This document shows positions 12,125-24,700 of a stretch of DNA of 64,000 nt, in pieces. The position numbers and the translations under genes are program-made. The stretch is from positions 248,001 to 312,000 of the forward strand of contig CAMPDV010000152.1 in assembly GCA_946699065.1 (NCBI GenBank), written 5' to 3'. Numbering within the stretch: position 1 is the first letter of the stretch; each line of letters starts with the position of its first letter. The notes below the pieces were generated by a model. It was not told the DNA's origin. It worked only from the letters and a program-made list of their open reading frames with translations, and did no database searches. Source of the DNA: Loxodes magnus. Taxonomy: Eukaryota; Ciliophora; Karyorelictea; Loxodida; Loxodidae.

Positions 12125-12950
12125 TTTAACTAATTATAATTGCCTAAATTTGCTTATCAAATTTACTCATTTAACTAAAATTTTATTGTGTTTACTGAAG
12201 CTTCTAAATATTAAGTTCAAATTCCTTAATCTTTTTTGTAAAGAAACAGTTTAAATAGATTTAAGATAAAATAGAGCTATTTCATTAAAATTTTAAGTAG
12301 ATTCATCTTAAATAGTAATTTATCGCTTCTTGATCTGATATTCATAGAAGTTTACTATTTCTAAGATTTACCTTTATTTATAACTTAATGTGCTTTAATA
12401 CTCAATGCTTTCCAACTATTATTTCTCTTATATATAATTAAATTAAGCAGCCTTCTATTTAAATTTATGTTCTCATTCTAAGTTAAAAATTAGAAATTAT
12501 CTTTATATAATTTAGGATTAGCTATTCATTTTAAGATTTCAGTTATTTATATCCAAAATCAAGTTTAATTCAAGTTCTATGTTTAATTTCTATATAGATA
12601 CTTATAAGTATGGTTATCTAGTGTGCTCTTATCTATAAAATTATTATTAGTCTAATAAAAGCTAAAATTATAATTGTTCCTATTCTGCATGGAACTAATA
12701 ATCTTCAGTTTAAGTTTTATTTGTTATACTTATTTAGTTTATCTGAACTGCTAAATTTTGCTTAATTACTGATTTCTTTAATGTTGGTGTAGTTAATTTA
12801 TGCAGCTTACTCTTTATATGTAGCATGATTTATAAACTATTTTGATTATAATTTTAGATTATTCTAGTAATCTATTTTTTATTTACAGTTTCACATTTTC
12901 TTTATTGTCTTACAAACTTTATATAGATAAGCTTGGCTCTTTTCTATATC
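12125..12950. other. No convincing gene
   Basis: AT-rich stretch between a SINE-like unit and an ORF1-only element. A minus-strand frame can be read, but TGA codons occur about as often as chance predicts, so I do not call a gene. Confidence 0.4.
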
Positions 12951-12958
12951 TGTCTTAT

Positions 12959-13868
12959 AAGTAATAATAATAAACTAAAAGTTAAAAAGTCTTGCAATCC
13001 TGGGATCTAAACCAGTTTCTTGTTTCCATTTTTGAAAGTGGATGGATAGAACGATCGAGTTTTTTACATGAGAGGTAACCACTAAAGTATTCTGAGTTTC
13101 CTGAAAATATTTTTTTTGTAGATTACGGTTTCGGTAATTCATAGTCTATTAGGAGTCCTTCACGTTCTTTTATGTTCTTTTATTTAAATTTGTTTTCAGC
13201 CAACGCAGAGTCTTAGTATGTCAGCTTGACTTGCAAAACCAACATTGTTTGATTTATCTTTCCGAGGTTTTCTCTTAAATTTTTTTTTCAAACTAATTAA
13301 TTTTTTCATTAAATTTAGTTTATCTTTTAATCGTTCTGTTTTTCTTGGACATTTGCTTAAGTAAATTCTTTTTATTAATCATGAGTTAGTTTTGTTTAAG
13401 ATTCTTTTAAGACTGCTATTCTGTGACTAAATTATTCTAGATTAACTGTCGTCTAATTATCAGCAATTCACTATTTAAATCTTCTATGAAATTTATTAGT
13501 TTTCTTATTTTTCTCCTTGATTGTAAATTGTTTCTTGATGCTCTTAGATTTTATTTTTAATTTAATCGAATTATAAAAAGAATTCGTATTTCTTTTCAAT
13601 CTTACTTTTATTATTCTCAACTGTCCGATCATAATTTTACCTTCTGATGAGGAACTTGATTTCTTTTCCAGTTATTGTTATTTATACTATTGGTTTGTCG
13701 CTTTCCTTTTTGCGTTTATATTTCAGTTTTTGAGAAGGCGAATAGATTATTCCTTCTATTTTTGATCTTTTTTTAAATAATTTAGATAATTAGTTTCTTT
13801 ATTGTGATATTCGTTAGTTTGGATTATTTTATGCTATAAAAATAATGTTCATAGTAAGATTTTATCAT
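12959..13868 (-). mobile_element. ORF1-only non-LTR element 6, broken
   Basis: Minus-strand frame from a possible ATG at 13868, with a Q/K-rich N-terminus, a coiled-coil part (RKLINFIEDLNSELLIIRRQ) and a knuckle start (CWFCKSSWH), then a break in frame. The conserved C-terminal motif of the family (WITETVIYKK) follows in the new frame. It ends in a TTA-type repeat at 12959-12974. I could not find a target duplication. In copy A' a minisatellite has expanded inside it. Confidence 0.55.
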
Positions 13869-13869
13869 A

Positions 13870-14790
13870 TTGGAGTTTATTTTTCAATTTAATTAAATGT
13901 ATAAATTTAGAAATAAAGTCTCTTATATCTTATTTTATATTTCGTTTTTAATTTGGTAAGATTGCCTTATACTAACTCACTTTTTACTTAAAGATCTTCC
14001 TAGTATTTGCTTACTGATCTTCTTATTTTTGAGTATGAACTAACTAATAATGATCTAAGTTGCTAGCATTTGATTGCATTTTCTTTAAAAATTATGTTAT
14101 AAAAGAATTTTAAGTTTAATAAGCTATTTTAATTAAACTTACTCTTCAATTTTAGTTTTCATTTAATAATTTATCTTAAGTGCTTAAGAACTTTAAGTAT
14201 GCTAAGTATCTTAAATATCTTAATTATTGTCTAAAGAAATAACATTTTTTAAGATATTTTGAATAATGTTTATAATTCTTTGGAATTTGGTTCTTTAATC
14301 TATAAGTATATTGATAAGCTTTTAGTGTCCACATTTAAAGAATTGCCTATTTATTTTAAAGGAATTCGAAGATGCTGATTATTTGAAAGTTAACTACTAT
14401 TTTTAATAAACTCCTTAATAAATTTATATTCTAGCTTATTTAAGTTCTATTCAGTCCAAATCTATGCTTTACAAGCTAGTACTTACATATTTTCATTATA
14501 TAGGACAACAGCCTTTTATTCCTGAATAAAGAAGAGTCGCTAAGAGTATATTCTTGCAATAATTTTATTCGTCCACTTTTTAGTAGCCACATAATGTACT
14601 GATTAAATTGGAAAATAGTGTAACTAAGTTCATTTTAAAAAGTTTACGAGTATGTTCTTAGCTTATAAATCTTAAATAAGGTAGAACAGTAAATTAAGAG
14701 TAAATCTCTGACTTCTTAATTTAATTTAATTTAGAAGTTTAAAATTTGAATAAATAATTTAGTGAAAAATTTATTTGTTAGCTTAAAACT
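13870..14790. other. K1 downstream spacer; deletion site between copies
   Basis: AT-rich sequence 3' of K1 with no gene seen. Between imperfect 12-bp repeats at 14544-14555 and 14648-14659 it holds 104 bp that are missing from copy A', where only one repeat remains (near 58910). Confidence 0.6.
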
Positions 14791-14791
14791 A

Positions 14792-17700
14792 TCAACGAAA
14801 CTTCTATAACTAATTTACTCTTTCTTTTGCTTCTTCGTAAAATAATTGGAAAATATTTCCTCCTAACAATTTTTAAATTTCTTCCGTTTTAATTTCTTAA
14901 GTGCACGATCATTTTAAACACCTGACTTATTTTTCTTTTCCAAGCATAATAAAAAGACCGTCTGTTTTGCTTTTTAAATGATTATAAAGACATCTTTTAC
15001 AGTATTAATGTCCACATTATAAAGTTATTAAGAATTCATTTATAAACTTCTAATTGCATTCTCTACATTTATAGATCTCTAAGTTTTTTTTTCCAAGATT
15101 CAATTATTAGCTTTACCTAGACTAATTCTATTCCTGGTTCTTTAATTCTTATAAATATTTTTCATATCTTTCCATACATTATTATCGATAAGTCATATAT
15201 GATTATCCATCAAAAGCTTATTTTATGTCTAAGTGATTAATTCATGATCCACATTTTTTTATAAGACATAAAGATTTAAATCCATATTCAAATTCATGAC
15301 AAATCATCTTTCCATTCGTCTAATTATACAACCATGAGAAAAAGCAATCTTTACATAATATATGTTTACAATCACTTAGTTCAACCTTTTAATTAAAAGA
15401 GATTACTTTGTTACACTAATCAGCCATACACTAGAAACTATTTTATTTCATATTCTAGTTTTCTATTTATTTATCTACATTTAGTTATTTTATAATTTAG
15501 GCTATTCCTTCTTCCTAGTCAATAACTTCAGATTCTTCATCACTTTTACTATCTTCTTATCTAGTTTATTTTTATATTTAATTATAGTTTAATTGTTATT
15601 ATTCCATATTATTACTTTAATTTTCTAAATTCAAGGAATTTTATATTTAAATTGACACCTCAAATGGCCAATCATCTAATCTAAATTTTTCACCTTTAAA
15701 CTTTTCTTTTCCTATATATTTCTCTTCTATATATCCATCTGCTTTTGATATCTCTATTGGATATATTAAGTCGTAGTGACCTGGCTTATATAGCATAAAT
15801 AGGAGCGATTTTTTCCCACTGGTATTCATCTAATCTAATCCTAAAAGTTTTTCTTAGCTTCCATCTAGCATTATCGTTTCAATTTTCACTCCTAGAGCTA
15901 TTTATAAAGGACCAACTGCTAAATCTTCAGCTTCTTTTCCCATCATCATAATATTAAATATCTACTCTCCAAAATTAGTAGTAAAGTTCTCTTATCTATG
16001 ACATTCTAGATAGTTTGCTGTAAAGCTTCTCATTTCCCAGACTAAAGCCTCATCATATTAGTCCTAGTTGTCAGAAACTCAGTTTTCTAGTAATCGGCTA
16101 ACATTATTCTAGTAGTAATTTTTCTCTAGATTCATTAATAGTTCTATAAACTTTTATCTTGGGCTATTTAAGGTGAAGGATTTTCTAACAGTGAAATAGT
16201 TAGTTGCTTATTTAACTTGTTAGATAAACTAAGTTAATACTGATAAAGGAGTAGTTTATCTTACTAAATACTCTAGAAAAGCGAAGCCTACAGCTCTGAA
16301 ATAGCAATTTCCATCTCCTCTGATATTTCTAAAAGCGTTGAATTTAGTTTATAATAACTAAAACAGATTTTATAGGTTTTGATTATGGGAATATTCTTTA
16401 GATAGAGTTTATAAATTCTTCCTAGGTTATAATTATTTTTTACTGTTAGGGTCTTAAGCAAGCAATATTACACAAGAATTAAATACCTAATCTTTATTTA
16501 ACGGATTACCATAAATATCTACTATTTTAGAGACATTTGCTTACATTTTTTAATTTTATTAGTTTATTTGAAGTTATTTTATTTACGCATTATCCAAATT
16601 AACTAACTTTATATTTCTTTCTTCATGAGAATTATTCTCTATAGCGTTTTGCTAAAATATTTATTGGTTATTTATAATTCTTTTACCTTTATCTAGCTCT
16701 AATAACTTTTCTTAATAGCCTCTTATTTATTCTTGTTATTATTAAATTATTTCGTTTAGTTGGTAATTTTAATTCCCTAATTGTTTAACTTAGTTTTCAA
16801 ATATCTCTTTCTAATTTATTTCTCCCAGTAGCTATTGACTTACCTATTAAATAATATTTTTCAAATTTGTTATTTCTACATTCTTCTCCATTATTACATT
16901 TTGAAGCTTCATTTTGTTCTATAGGGAAAATTATTGCTCCTATTATAACTTTGTGCAACAATTCTCTAGATTCTATATTTGAGTAAGCAGCTGGAAATTA
17001 TTACCATTAAGCTATAAAATTCTATTAATGATTGAATTATCTAAAGCATTTATGATTTGCTCTGTGTTTGCTCTCTTTTCTATATCTATCTAGAAGCACA
17101 TGTCTAGTATAATATTCAAATCAGTATCTAAGTTTTAATTCCTTTGAGGTAAATAATTTTGAGTTATTCTTTCTATTAGTTTAAACTAAGAATTGCAATC
17201 TCAATAAGGTATTTAACCATTTAAAGCTTAATAGATTACTCCCCCTAATGATCAGATATCACTCTTTTCTGTTATTTATTTATCTTTGAAAATTTCTGGA
17301 GATAAGAAATTTATAGATCCTATTTACTAAGTCTAAGTATATTATACTTGATTCGTTTAATTGCTGTATCTCATTATACGAGATATTCCAAAGTCTGATA
17401 TTTTAGCTGTTCCATTCTCACTTATTAGTATATTTTAAGGCTTCAAATCTCTATGTAAAACCTAACAGGCATGAAGGAAATGAAGTCCCTCTGTTACTTA
17501 TTTCGAGTATTGTAAAACCTTTATCAAGTTTTCTAGTGAAAGAGGTCTAGGCATAGCATTAATAATCTTATTGAAATCTTCAGGACAATATTCTAGAATA
17601 AGAGCTACTTAATCTATTTCTAGGATAAATCCAAGCAGACTCACTATATTTTTGTGTCTTTTGCTTTAGCTCATTAAGTCTATTTCTTCAATTATGTTAC

Positions 17701-17962
17701 GAACAAATTCTTATGATTTCTAACCTTTATATGCATATATTCTTTTAATAGCTACTTAAATAGACTAATTATTTGTCCAGTCAGTTAGTTAACTTAGATA
17801 CACTTCTCCAAATGCTCCTCTACCTAAAAACTATTTATCTTAAATGTTGATTTCCTATAAAGAATACCTCTTAACACCTCTCTAAGTTATATTCTAAATT
17901 TTAAGGGAAATCTCTTAGGTTTATATTAGATTTCAGACTTCTTAGGTTTAAATGAAGTTCAT
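14792..17962 (-). CDS. K1: protein kinase - otubain deubiquitinase - double RING fusion protein
   Basis: A 1057-codon frame from ATG to TGA (TAA/TAG = Gln, internal TGA = Trp). Residues 45-330 are a Ser/Thr kinase with glycine loop GRGAFGEV (47-54), AIK Lys73, HRDLKPQN (170-177), DFG (190-192), SPE and a SDIWSLGG motif. A Q-rich coiled-coil stretch follows. Residues about 540-740 match otubains (peptidase C65): GDGNCYFRAVGF with Cys553, and KPGHYDLIYP with His729 and Asp731; the Cys-His spacing is close to that of human OTUB1. Two C3HC4-type fingers follow, from about Cys845 (CKHILCKDC core) and Cys966 (CGHQYCKRC core, ending C-x4-C), resembling the RING1 of RBR ligases. No IBR domain was seen. 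All visible catalytic residues are present, so this is the best candidate for an active member. Its last 203 bp lie in the 15-kb duplicated block. I know no family with this order of domains; the domain calls are from motifs only. Confidence 0.85.
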
Positions 17963-18171
17963 ATTTATAAGTATAATATTTGAATGGACTAACTATAAAG
18001 ATACTTATCTTTATCCACATATAATAAGCAAGTTTCTATTATATCAATAGATGTTTAAATCTAAAGTATTAAGGAATCTATTTTATTATGATTCACTTGC
18101 ATATTAAGTATGAGCTTATCTGTTTGTTTACCTTATTTATTCACTTTTAGCTTTCTATTTATTTATCTTTT

Positions 18172-20007
18172 ATGTTTATAAGTCTATTTGCTTCTTTAAG
18201 ATGTTTCTTTAATTCTTTCATTAGGTATTTATCATGTAGATACATTAGACTAGAAACATTAGGAAGGAAGTTGAAGAAAATAGAGCATTAATTAATAAAA
18301 GCTAATAAGAAATAACTAAAGTAGCTCTTAACTAAATTAACTAGCTAATACTCATAGTTTAGTTAAGATAAGTACCTTATGAACAACTCTTTATTGATGA
18401 TAGAAGTAAGGATTGAGAGTTATTAAGGATAAAAAGGATTATATATATTTAATTATATAAATAATTTATTCTCATACTAAGTTAATTAAAAGAGTAAGTC
18501 TGAAAATGTATTACTTGATTAGAATCTTATTATATCATTCATTTTAAAAAATATATAAAAACTTTTATTAGCTTAATGGTTATCTTTAGATCTATTGATA
18601 AGCTTCTAGAAATTCTATAAAGAACATAGTTAATTATATATCTTAACCAATTATTCACTTTAAAAGAAGAATAAAGATATTTTCTCTTTAATAATTTAAT
18701 GTCTATAAATATAATGTTGGTATATTTTTGGATATTTCTCTTATTGATTTATATTTAGATATATACCATAATAACTTGTTTTATTTATTATTAAAACTTA
18801 AATAATCTAATTATTGCTCTTTCTTTAGCTTTATTACTATTTGGATTTTACTAGAAATATAAATTCTAGAGATGTATAAATAACTACTAGTTGCATTATA
18901 ATAATGATTGGTGCTATGGTATTTATTGATAATCCTAATATTTTAATTAATTAGTTCTTACTTAAAATTATAGTTATATCTATATTATATTCTTATTAGT
19001 TTATATCTATATTCCTTATTTCCTTTATCCTATCTGCTATTTTATTACATACAAAATCACTTTTATTTCTTCATCAAATACCCACTCAATTTCTTAATTA
19101 ACGGGCAAAAGAACGCTTATTAAAGTTATATTTCTTCTTTCTAGCAATTCTTAACACATTGACTGATAAATCTAGAAGAGCATAAATACTTAGAGTAACT
19201 AACTTATTTGATGAAGAATTGCCTACAAAATAAAAAACTAAAGTAGTTATAAAGAACTAAATTAAACTATAGCCATAAAACTAACTATCCACTAATAAGT
19301 TAGATATATTAAAATATTATGTCTAAGCAAAGTTATTAATAAAGGTCCCTAAGTAAATAAGCTTATATCACTCCTCTAATATAAATAGACTATAAAGAAG
19401 AATTTAGTTTATAAGTATAAATTACTATAAGTTCACATTATCATTTTATAAGAAAAAGGATCGCTATGTAAATAAAGCTTCTACCCCATAGAATAATAAG
19501 GAACTAATTAGTTAACTAACTTAAGTTTAAAATAAATAAATTATTAATCTTAGTTTTATTAAAGCTAAGCATAACTAATAAAAACTATGCTATTTTTATA
19601 ATTTAGGTATTAATGATACTGGCATATAAGTACTTAGGAGTTTAAATTTAAGAAAGAGAAAAATTATTAATTTAATAGTTAAATAGATAATCTAAATAGA
19701 TACCTTTTATTACTTCTAGTAGTTAAAATAATTTTTCTTTTCTAAGCCATTTTTTAGGTTTAAAAGAGTAAATTCACTAAAAATTTAAGTAACTAAAAGC
19801 TGCTTTATCTTTAACAATCAATTTATAATAGATTTTATAATCAAGGTAATAAAGAAATTAATAGAATAATTGTCTTTTATTACTAGTTTCGATTTAGAGA
19901 CATTTACAAAATAAAAAAGTAGCAAAAGTGAAAAATTAAGTCCTAAGCTATTTATTAATAAAAGCAAAAAGAAAAATAAATTTTAAACCATAATTAAAAA
20001 TAATTGA
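18172..20007 (+). CDS. Probable multi-pass membrane protein, possibly sensor kinase-like
   Basis: Frame of 612 codons from ATG to TGA with one internal TGA (SYWFIF); about ten would be expected by chance, so coding is likely. The N-terminal half has several hydrophobic spans (for example LVLFIIKTQIIQLLLFLQLY and FLISFILSAILL), the rest is soluble and Lys-rich. The segment YNLGINDTGIQVLRSL resembles the G1 box of histidine-kinase ATPase domains (DTGxG), but the Gly is not followed as expected and no H-box or N-box was clear, so a sensor-kinase role is only a guess. The frame reads on some way past the TGA, so a longer product is possible. It lies divergently upstream of K1 (210 bp between starts). 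Confidence 0.55.
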
Positions 20008-21776
20008 AGGTAGAACTTATTCTTTCTTAGTAAATTCTATTTATTTAGATATAAATAAATTTAAATTTATTATTTAACTTTTAGAACATAAAATGATAAA
20101 ATAGATTTTATAATTAAGATAGAATTTTGCACTTCAAATTTAGTAAAAAAGAATAAATAAATAATGCAAAAGTTAATTTCATTTTGTCATCTTTCTATTT
20201 AATTTTCGAGTTTACATGTAGCAATGCTATTTAACACTATTTTGTATCTTTGTTTTTTAAAATTTGATAATAAAAATTATTTTTAATACAATTAAATAAA
20301 TAGTTTCTAATTCTTAAGTCTTAACAACTATGCTTACAATTACATCTTAATTTATTCTACTATGATATATATAAAGCTTATAATATTTGCTATCGATTAA
20401 TGTTTTATTATTTAAGCATTTCATAAAAAGGTTTTATTTACCTCATGTCTAATTTAATTACCAACAATCCTTTCTATAATAAAATTTGCTCTTATATCTA
20501 ATATCAGTAACTATATTATGATTATAAAGTATTCTTTATCCTAGTTAATTAATAAACTAAGTTATTAAAGGAATCTTTGCAATTTATTGATTTTTAAATG
20601 GAGAGTTTTCCATGCTTTAAGAAATTTAAAATGCTACTATATATTTGTAAACATTTAGTTATCTATAATTAATTTAGATTTTAATACTTTAAGTCTAACT
20701 TCATAATAGCTTTTAATTATTCTACAAAGAAACACTAAAAAAGGTAAATCAGGTTGAATACTTTATGCATAAATGATTTAAAGATATTTCTAAAATAAAT
20801 GTTTATCTAATAATTTTATTTAGATAGCTATGCTTTATACTTATATCTTTTAGTAGAAATATAGCATGTTTAGAAAGATAATTATAGTTATATAACCAGC
20901 TTTATATACTTTCTTATTTAATAACTTTCTACTAAAATTGTATTTTATTTATTTTTAATTATATCTAGAACCTTTAATTTGCTGCTAGTTATCAGGTAGG
21001 AAGTTAATATTTAGATTTACTAGAAACATTTGCTACATTAGTTATAACTTTCTAACTTTTTATTTATTTAGTAGTATCTCTTTTTAAAAGTATTTGCTTA
21101 ATGAGGTATTAAGTGTTTGGATTAATAAATATAAACTTCAGAAGCATTAAAAAAGTTTTTTAAAAGGAATAGCTTTATTAGTAAATATAAGGAATTAAAT
21201 ATCATATACAAATGTAGGAAATCATAAGTATCTTCTACATCTCTAAATGCAATAGATGTATGTATTTAGTATATGCATAACAATATTAGCATTAAAGAGA
21301 CTAAAGCATTCTTCTATGCCTTAAACTTTTATCATTTCCAAGGTAATTTGTTCAATTTAATCTTATTAAAATTAATTATATTAAAGTTGCTTGCTAAGAT
21401 TTTCGCATTATAAACAACTTTATTTTGCTAAGTTCTTTGAAAAGATATCCTTTTTATTTTAACTAATATACTTTTAACTATTTTTCCTATTTGAAAATAT
21501 TACAAAGTGAGATTATTTAGAACAATAAAAATAATAAGCATCGAAAATTTAGGTAGCAATCATAATAAAACTTGTCCATTAAAGGTTTGAGAAGTTTTGG
21601 AATAAAAGAAGTAAAAGAAAAATAGAATAAGCAGCATTTATACCATGGTAAAGTTTTATGATAGAAAGAAGATTTTGCATATTAAATAAATTAAAGCTAT
21701 GATAAAAGCTAAAATTTGATTTATATAATTATTCTAAAATAATTTAAGTTTATAGATAATAAATTTTTTCAATTTT
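20008..21776. other. AT-rich spacer between the membrane-protein ORF and K2 3' end
   Basis: Nothing firm seen. Open frames continue from the upstream ORF for a while. From 20979 on the sequence is part of the inverted duplication and is well conserved with 63219-64000, even outside the K2 coding end. Confidence 0.4.
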
Positions 21777-24700
21777 TCATTTTTTTGTTTCTTATTTATT
21801 TGTCTTTTCATAATTCTCCTAGCTATTTTCTTCCAGTATTTTTATTATATCCTATTAAATTAGCTCTTAGCACTTTTATTAAGGACATTTTACATCTTTC
21901 TCATGAGCAGCTTTTACAAAACTTTTTTGAGTATTATCTTTCATATACTTGAGTAAACATTCTCTGCAGTATTGATGTTTACATTTTAGAGTTATTATCT
22001 AAATTTTTGCTCCAGACTATCTACAATCTCGCATTTAGCATTTATTTTTTTCTACAGTTTAATTAAACTAATTATGCTTTGCATTCTATGAGTTTTCTTT
22101 CTATAAATATCTTTCTAATCTTCTTATCATTTGATGCTAATAATATGTATACTGTTCCTCATCCATTGCTTACTTTATATCCAGTTGATTCATTTGCACA
22201 TGACAATTTTAAAATAGGCATTCTGTATAAAATTCTTCTTCGTTTTAATGGCATATGAGTTTACCTTTTGTCTATCTTTGCAGATAAGACATAAAGCAAT
22301 CTTTGCAAAACGTATGATCGCAAGTATTCATTTAAACAATTTCATCTTAAGTAATTTGTTTCTGACATTTCTTGTGCATGCACATATAGAATTTTTAAAT
22401 TTCTAGTTATTGATAAGCTTATTAATTGTGAGGTAACTAGTTTTCGTCTAAATAAGGAGCATTACAACGTACTTTATCAATTTCTATTTTGAATGGTCAT
22501 TAATCTATTTTAAAGTCCTCTTTCATAAATTTTTCTTTTCCTATATTCTTTTCTATTAAATATCCATCTGATTTGGATATCTCATTTGGATATATCAAAT
22601 CAAATTTTCCTGCTCTAAGTAGTAAAAATAATATTGGAAGTTTTCCACTTACATTCATCTAATTAAGTTCAATTGGAATTTCCCTATTTTCTTCTAATAT
22701 TATTATTTCTATTTTCACTCTTAAAATTATCTATAAAGGACCCATTGCTAAGTTTTCAGCTTCTTTTCCCATTACTAATATACTTTCTATCTATTCTTGA
22801 AGATCTTCAGTAAAATTTTAAAAGTGAATCTTGTGAAATTCTAGATAGTTGGCTGTATATGTTCTCATTTCCCAGACTAAAGCTTCATCAAATCTGTTGA
22901 TGTTTCCAGAGATTCATTTTTCTAAAAGCTAATTAATATTGTTTTCTTATTTCTTTCTCTCCAGAGTCTTTAAGAGCTCTATAAATTTTGATCTTAGCTC
23001 AGAGTTAAAGCCATTTTAGGAATAAGACTTCCTTAAAGTGAAATATCCTTTTGCTTACTAAACCTTCTCTATAAACTGAATTATCTCTTACTTAGAAGTT
23101 GTTTATCGAATTAAATGTTCTAGAAAGGCAAATCCAACAGCTCTATAATAACAATTTCCATCGCTTTTAATAGTTCTGAAAGAATCAAAACTTAGAGCTA
23201 AAAATTCGAAATACTATAATAAATCTTTGTTTTAGTTTAAATTTCTAGATAGAATCTCCAAATTTCTTCTAGCTGATATTTATTTTAAGCCTGATTACCC
23301 TTAATTTTCGACTCTCATTTCGAATATATTTTTAAAATCACTCTTAGCATCCAATCCATTTAGATCTTCTTAATAATATTAAGATTAACTTAGTTAATCA
23401 GTATATTAACTAAAGGAGTCATTAAGAACTCAGATCTAGCCACTTTTTTAAAAAGGATTATTATTCTATAATTGTTGAGCATTAGCAGTAAAATTTCAAT
23501 TTTCTCTATTAACTGCACTATTTTATCTGAGTTGTTCTTACAGTTCCTATACTTGCTACTTGAGATCGTTTATTTCATTAGCTTGTATTTAGAGCTATTC
23601 TTCACAGTTTTATCTTAAGTTGGTTTCTCTTGTTAGCTGTTGAATATTTTAATCAATTATGTTTTGCTAGAATAGTAATTCTCTTTCTTTTTCAAGTAAT
23701 TAAACCTCCAACCTATTTTCAATCTATTAACGCTCATTTTTCTCCTATAAGTACAAATTTTAATAATGTTCTACCTAAAATTGCATTTATTATACCATTA
23801 TCTAATTTCCACCTTACTAGCTAACTCTACTCATTATAGCTTTATCTAATGCGTTTATTATTTATTCTGTAGTCGCTCTCTCAGTTATTTTCTTCTTATA
23901 GCACATGTCAATTATTTCATTTAGATCAATAGGTAAATTTACAAATTACTAAGGTAAGGCTCCTCTAGATATCTCCTCTTATACTTATACTAGAGTTTAT
24001 ATTTAGAAATATGGTATTTAACCATTCAAGGCTCAATAAATTACTCCTCCTAACGATCATATATCACTCTTCTCTGTTAGCAGTTAGCTTGTTAGCCCTT
24101 CTGGAGATAAGAAGCCCATATTTCCTATTTACTGAGTTTGCAACCATTGCATCTAGTTAGAGTAATCGCTAAATTTCATCTAGCGGGATATCCCAAAATC
24201 TGTTAGCTTAGCTGTTCCATTCTCACTTATAAGAATGTTTTGAGGCTTCATTTCTCTATGCAGAATCAAGCAAGCATGAAGAAAATGAAGTCCTTCTGCT
24301 ATCTATTTCAGGTACTACAGAACAACTATAATGTTTTCTTCTGTAAGAGGTCTTATTAAACCACTTACAGTCTTGTGAAAATCTCCTGGACAGTATTCTA
24401 GAATATGAGCTATTTATTCCTTTTCAAGGATAATCCCTAGAAGACTTACTATATTCTTATGATTTCTGACATTACTCAGCAATTCAATTTCATTTATCAA
24501 GTTCTTTATAAATTCATCTGGCTTCTACCCTTTATACGTAAAAAGTCTTTTAATTGCTATTAAAGAAGACTGGCCTGTTTATTTAACAGTTAAATTGCTC
24601 AGGAAGACATCTCCAAATCCTCCTCTTCCTAAAAACTGAATATCTTCGACGTTAATATCCTTCAAAGAGTAGTTTTTGATACCTTTATTGACTATAGAAT

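Larger units (their letters stand above)
1..14994. repeat. 15-kb segmental duplication, copy A (left end cut by window)
   Basis: This block matches 44193-59247 in direct orientation, starting at base 1, so its true left edge lies outside the window. By eye the copies differ by scattered substitutions, small indels and two larger length changes (a 10-bp minisatellite and a 104-bp deletion). It holds a disrupted gene, a 676-codon ORF, a LINE, SINE-like units, four ORF1-only elements and the last 203 bp of the K1 gene. The right edge falls inside K1 coding sequence. Confidence 0.95.
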
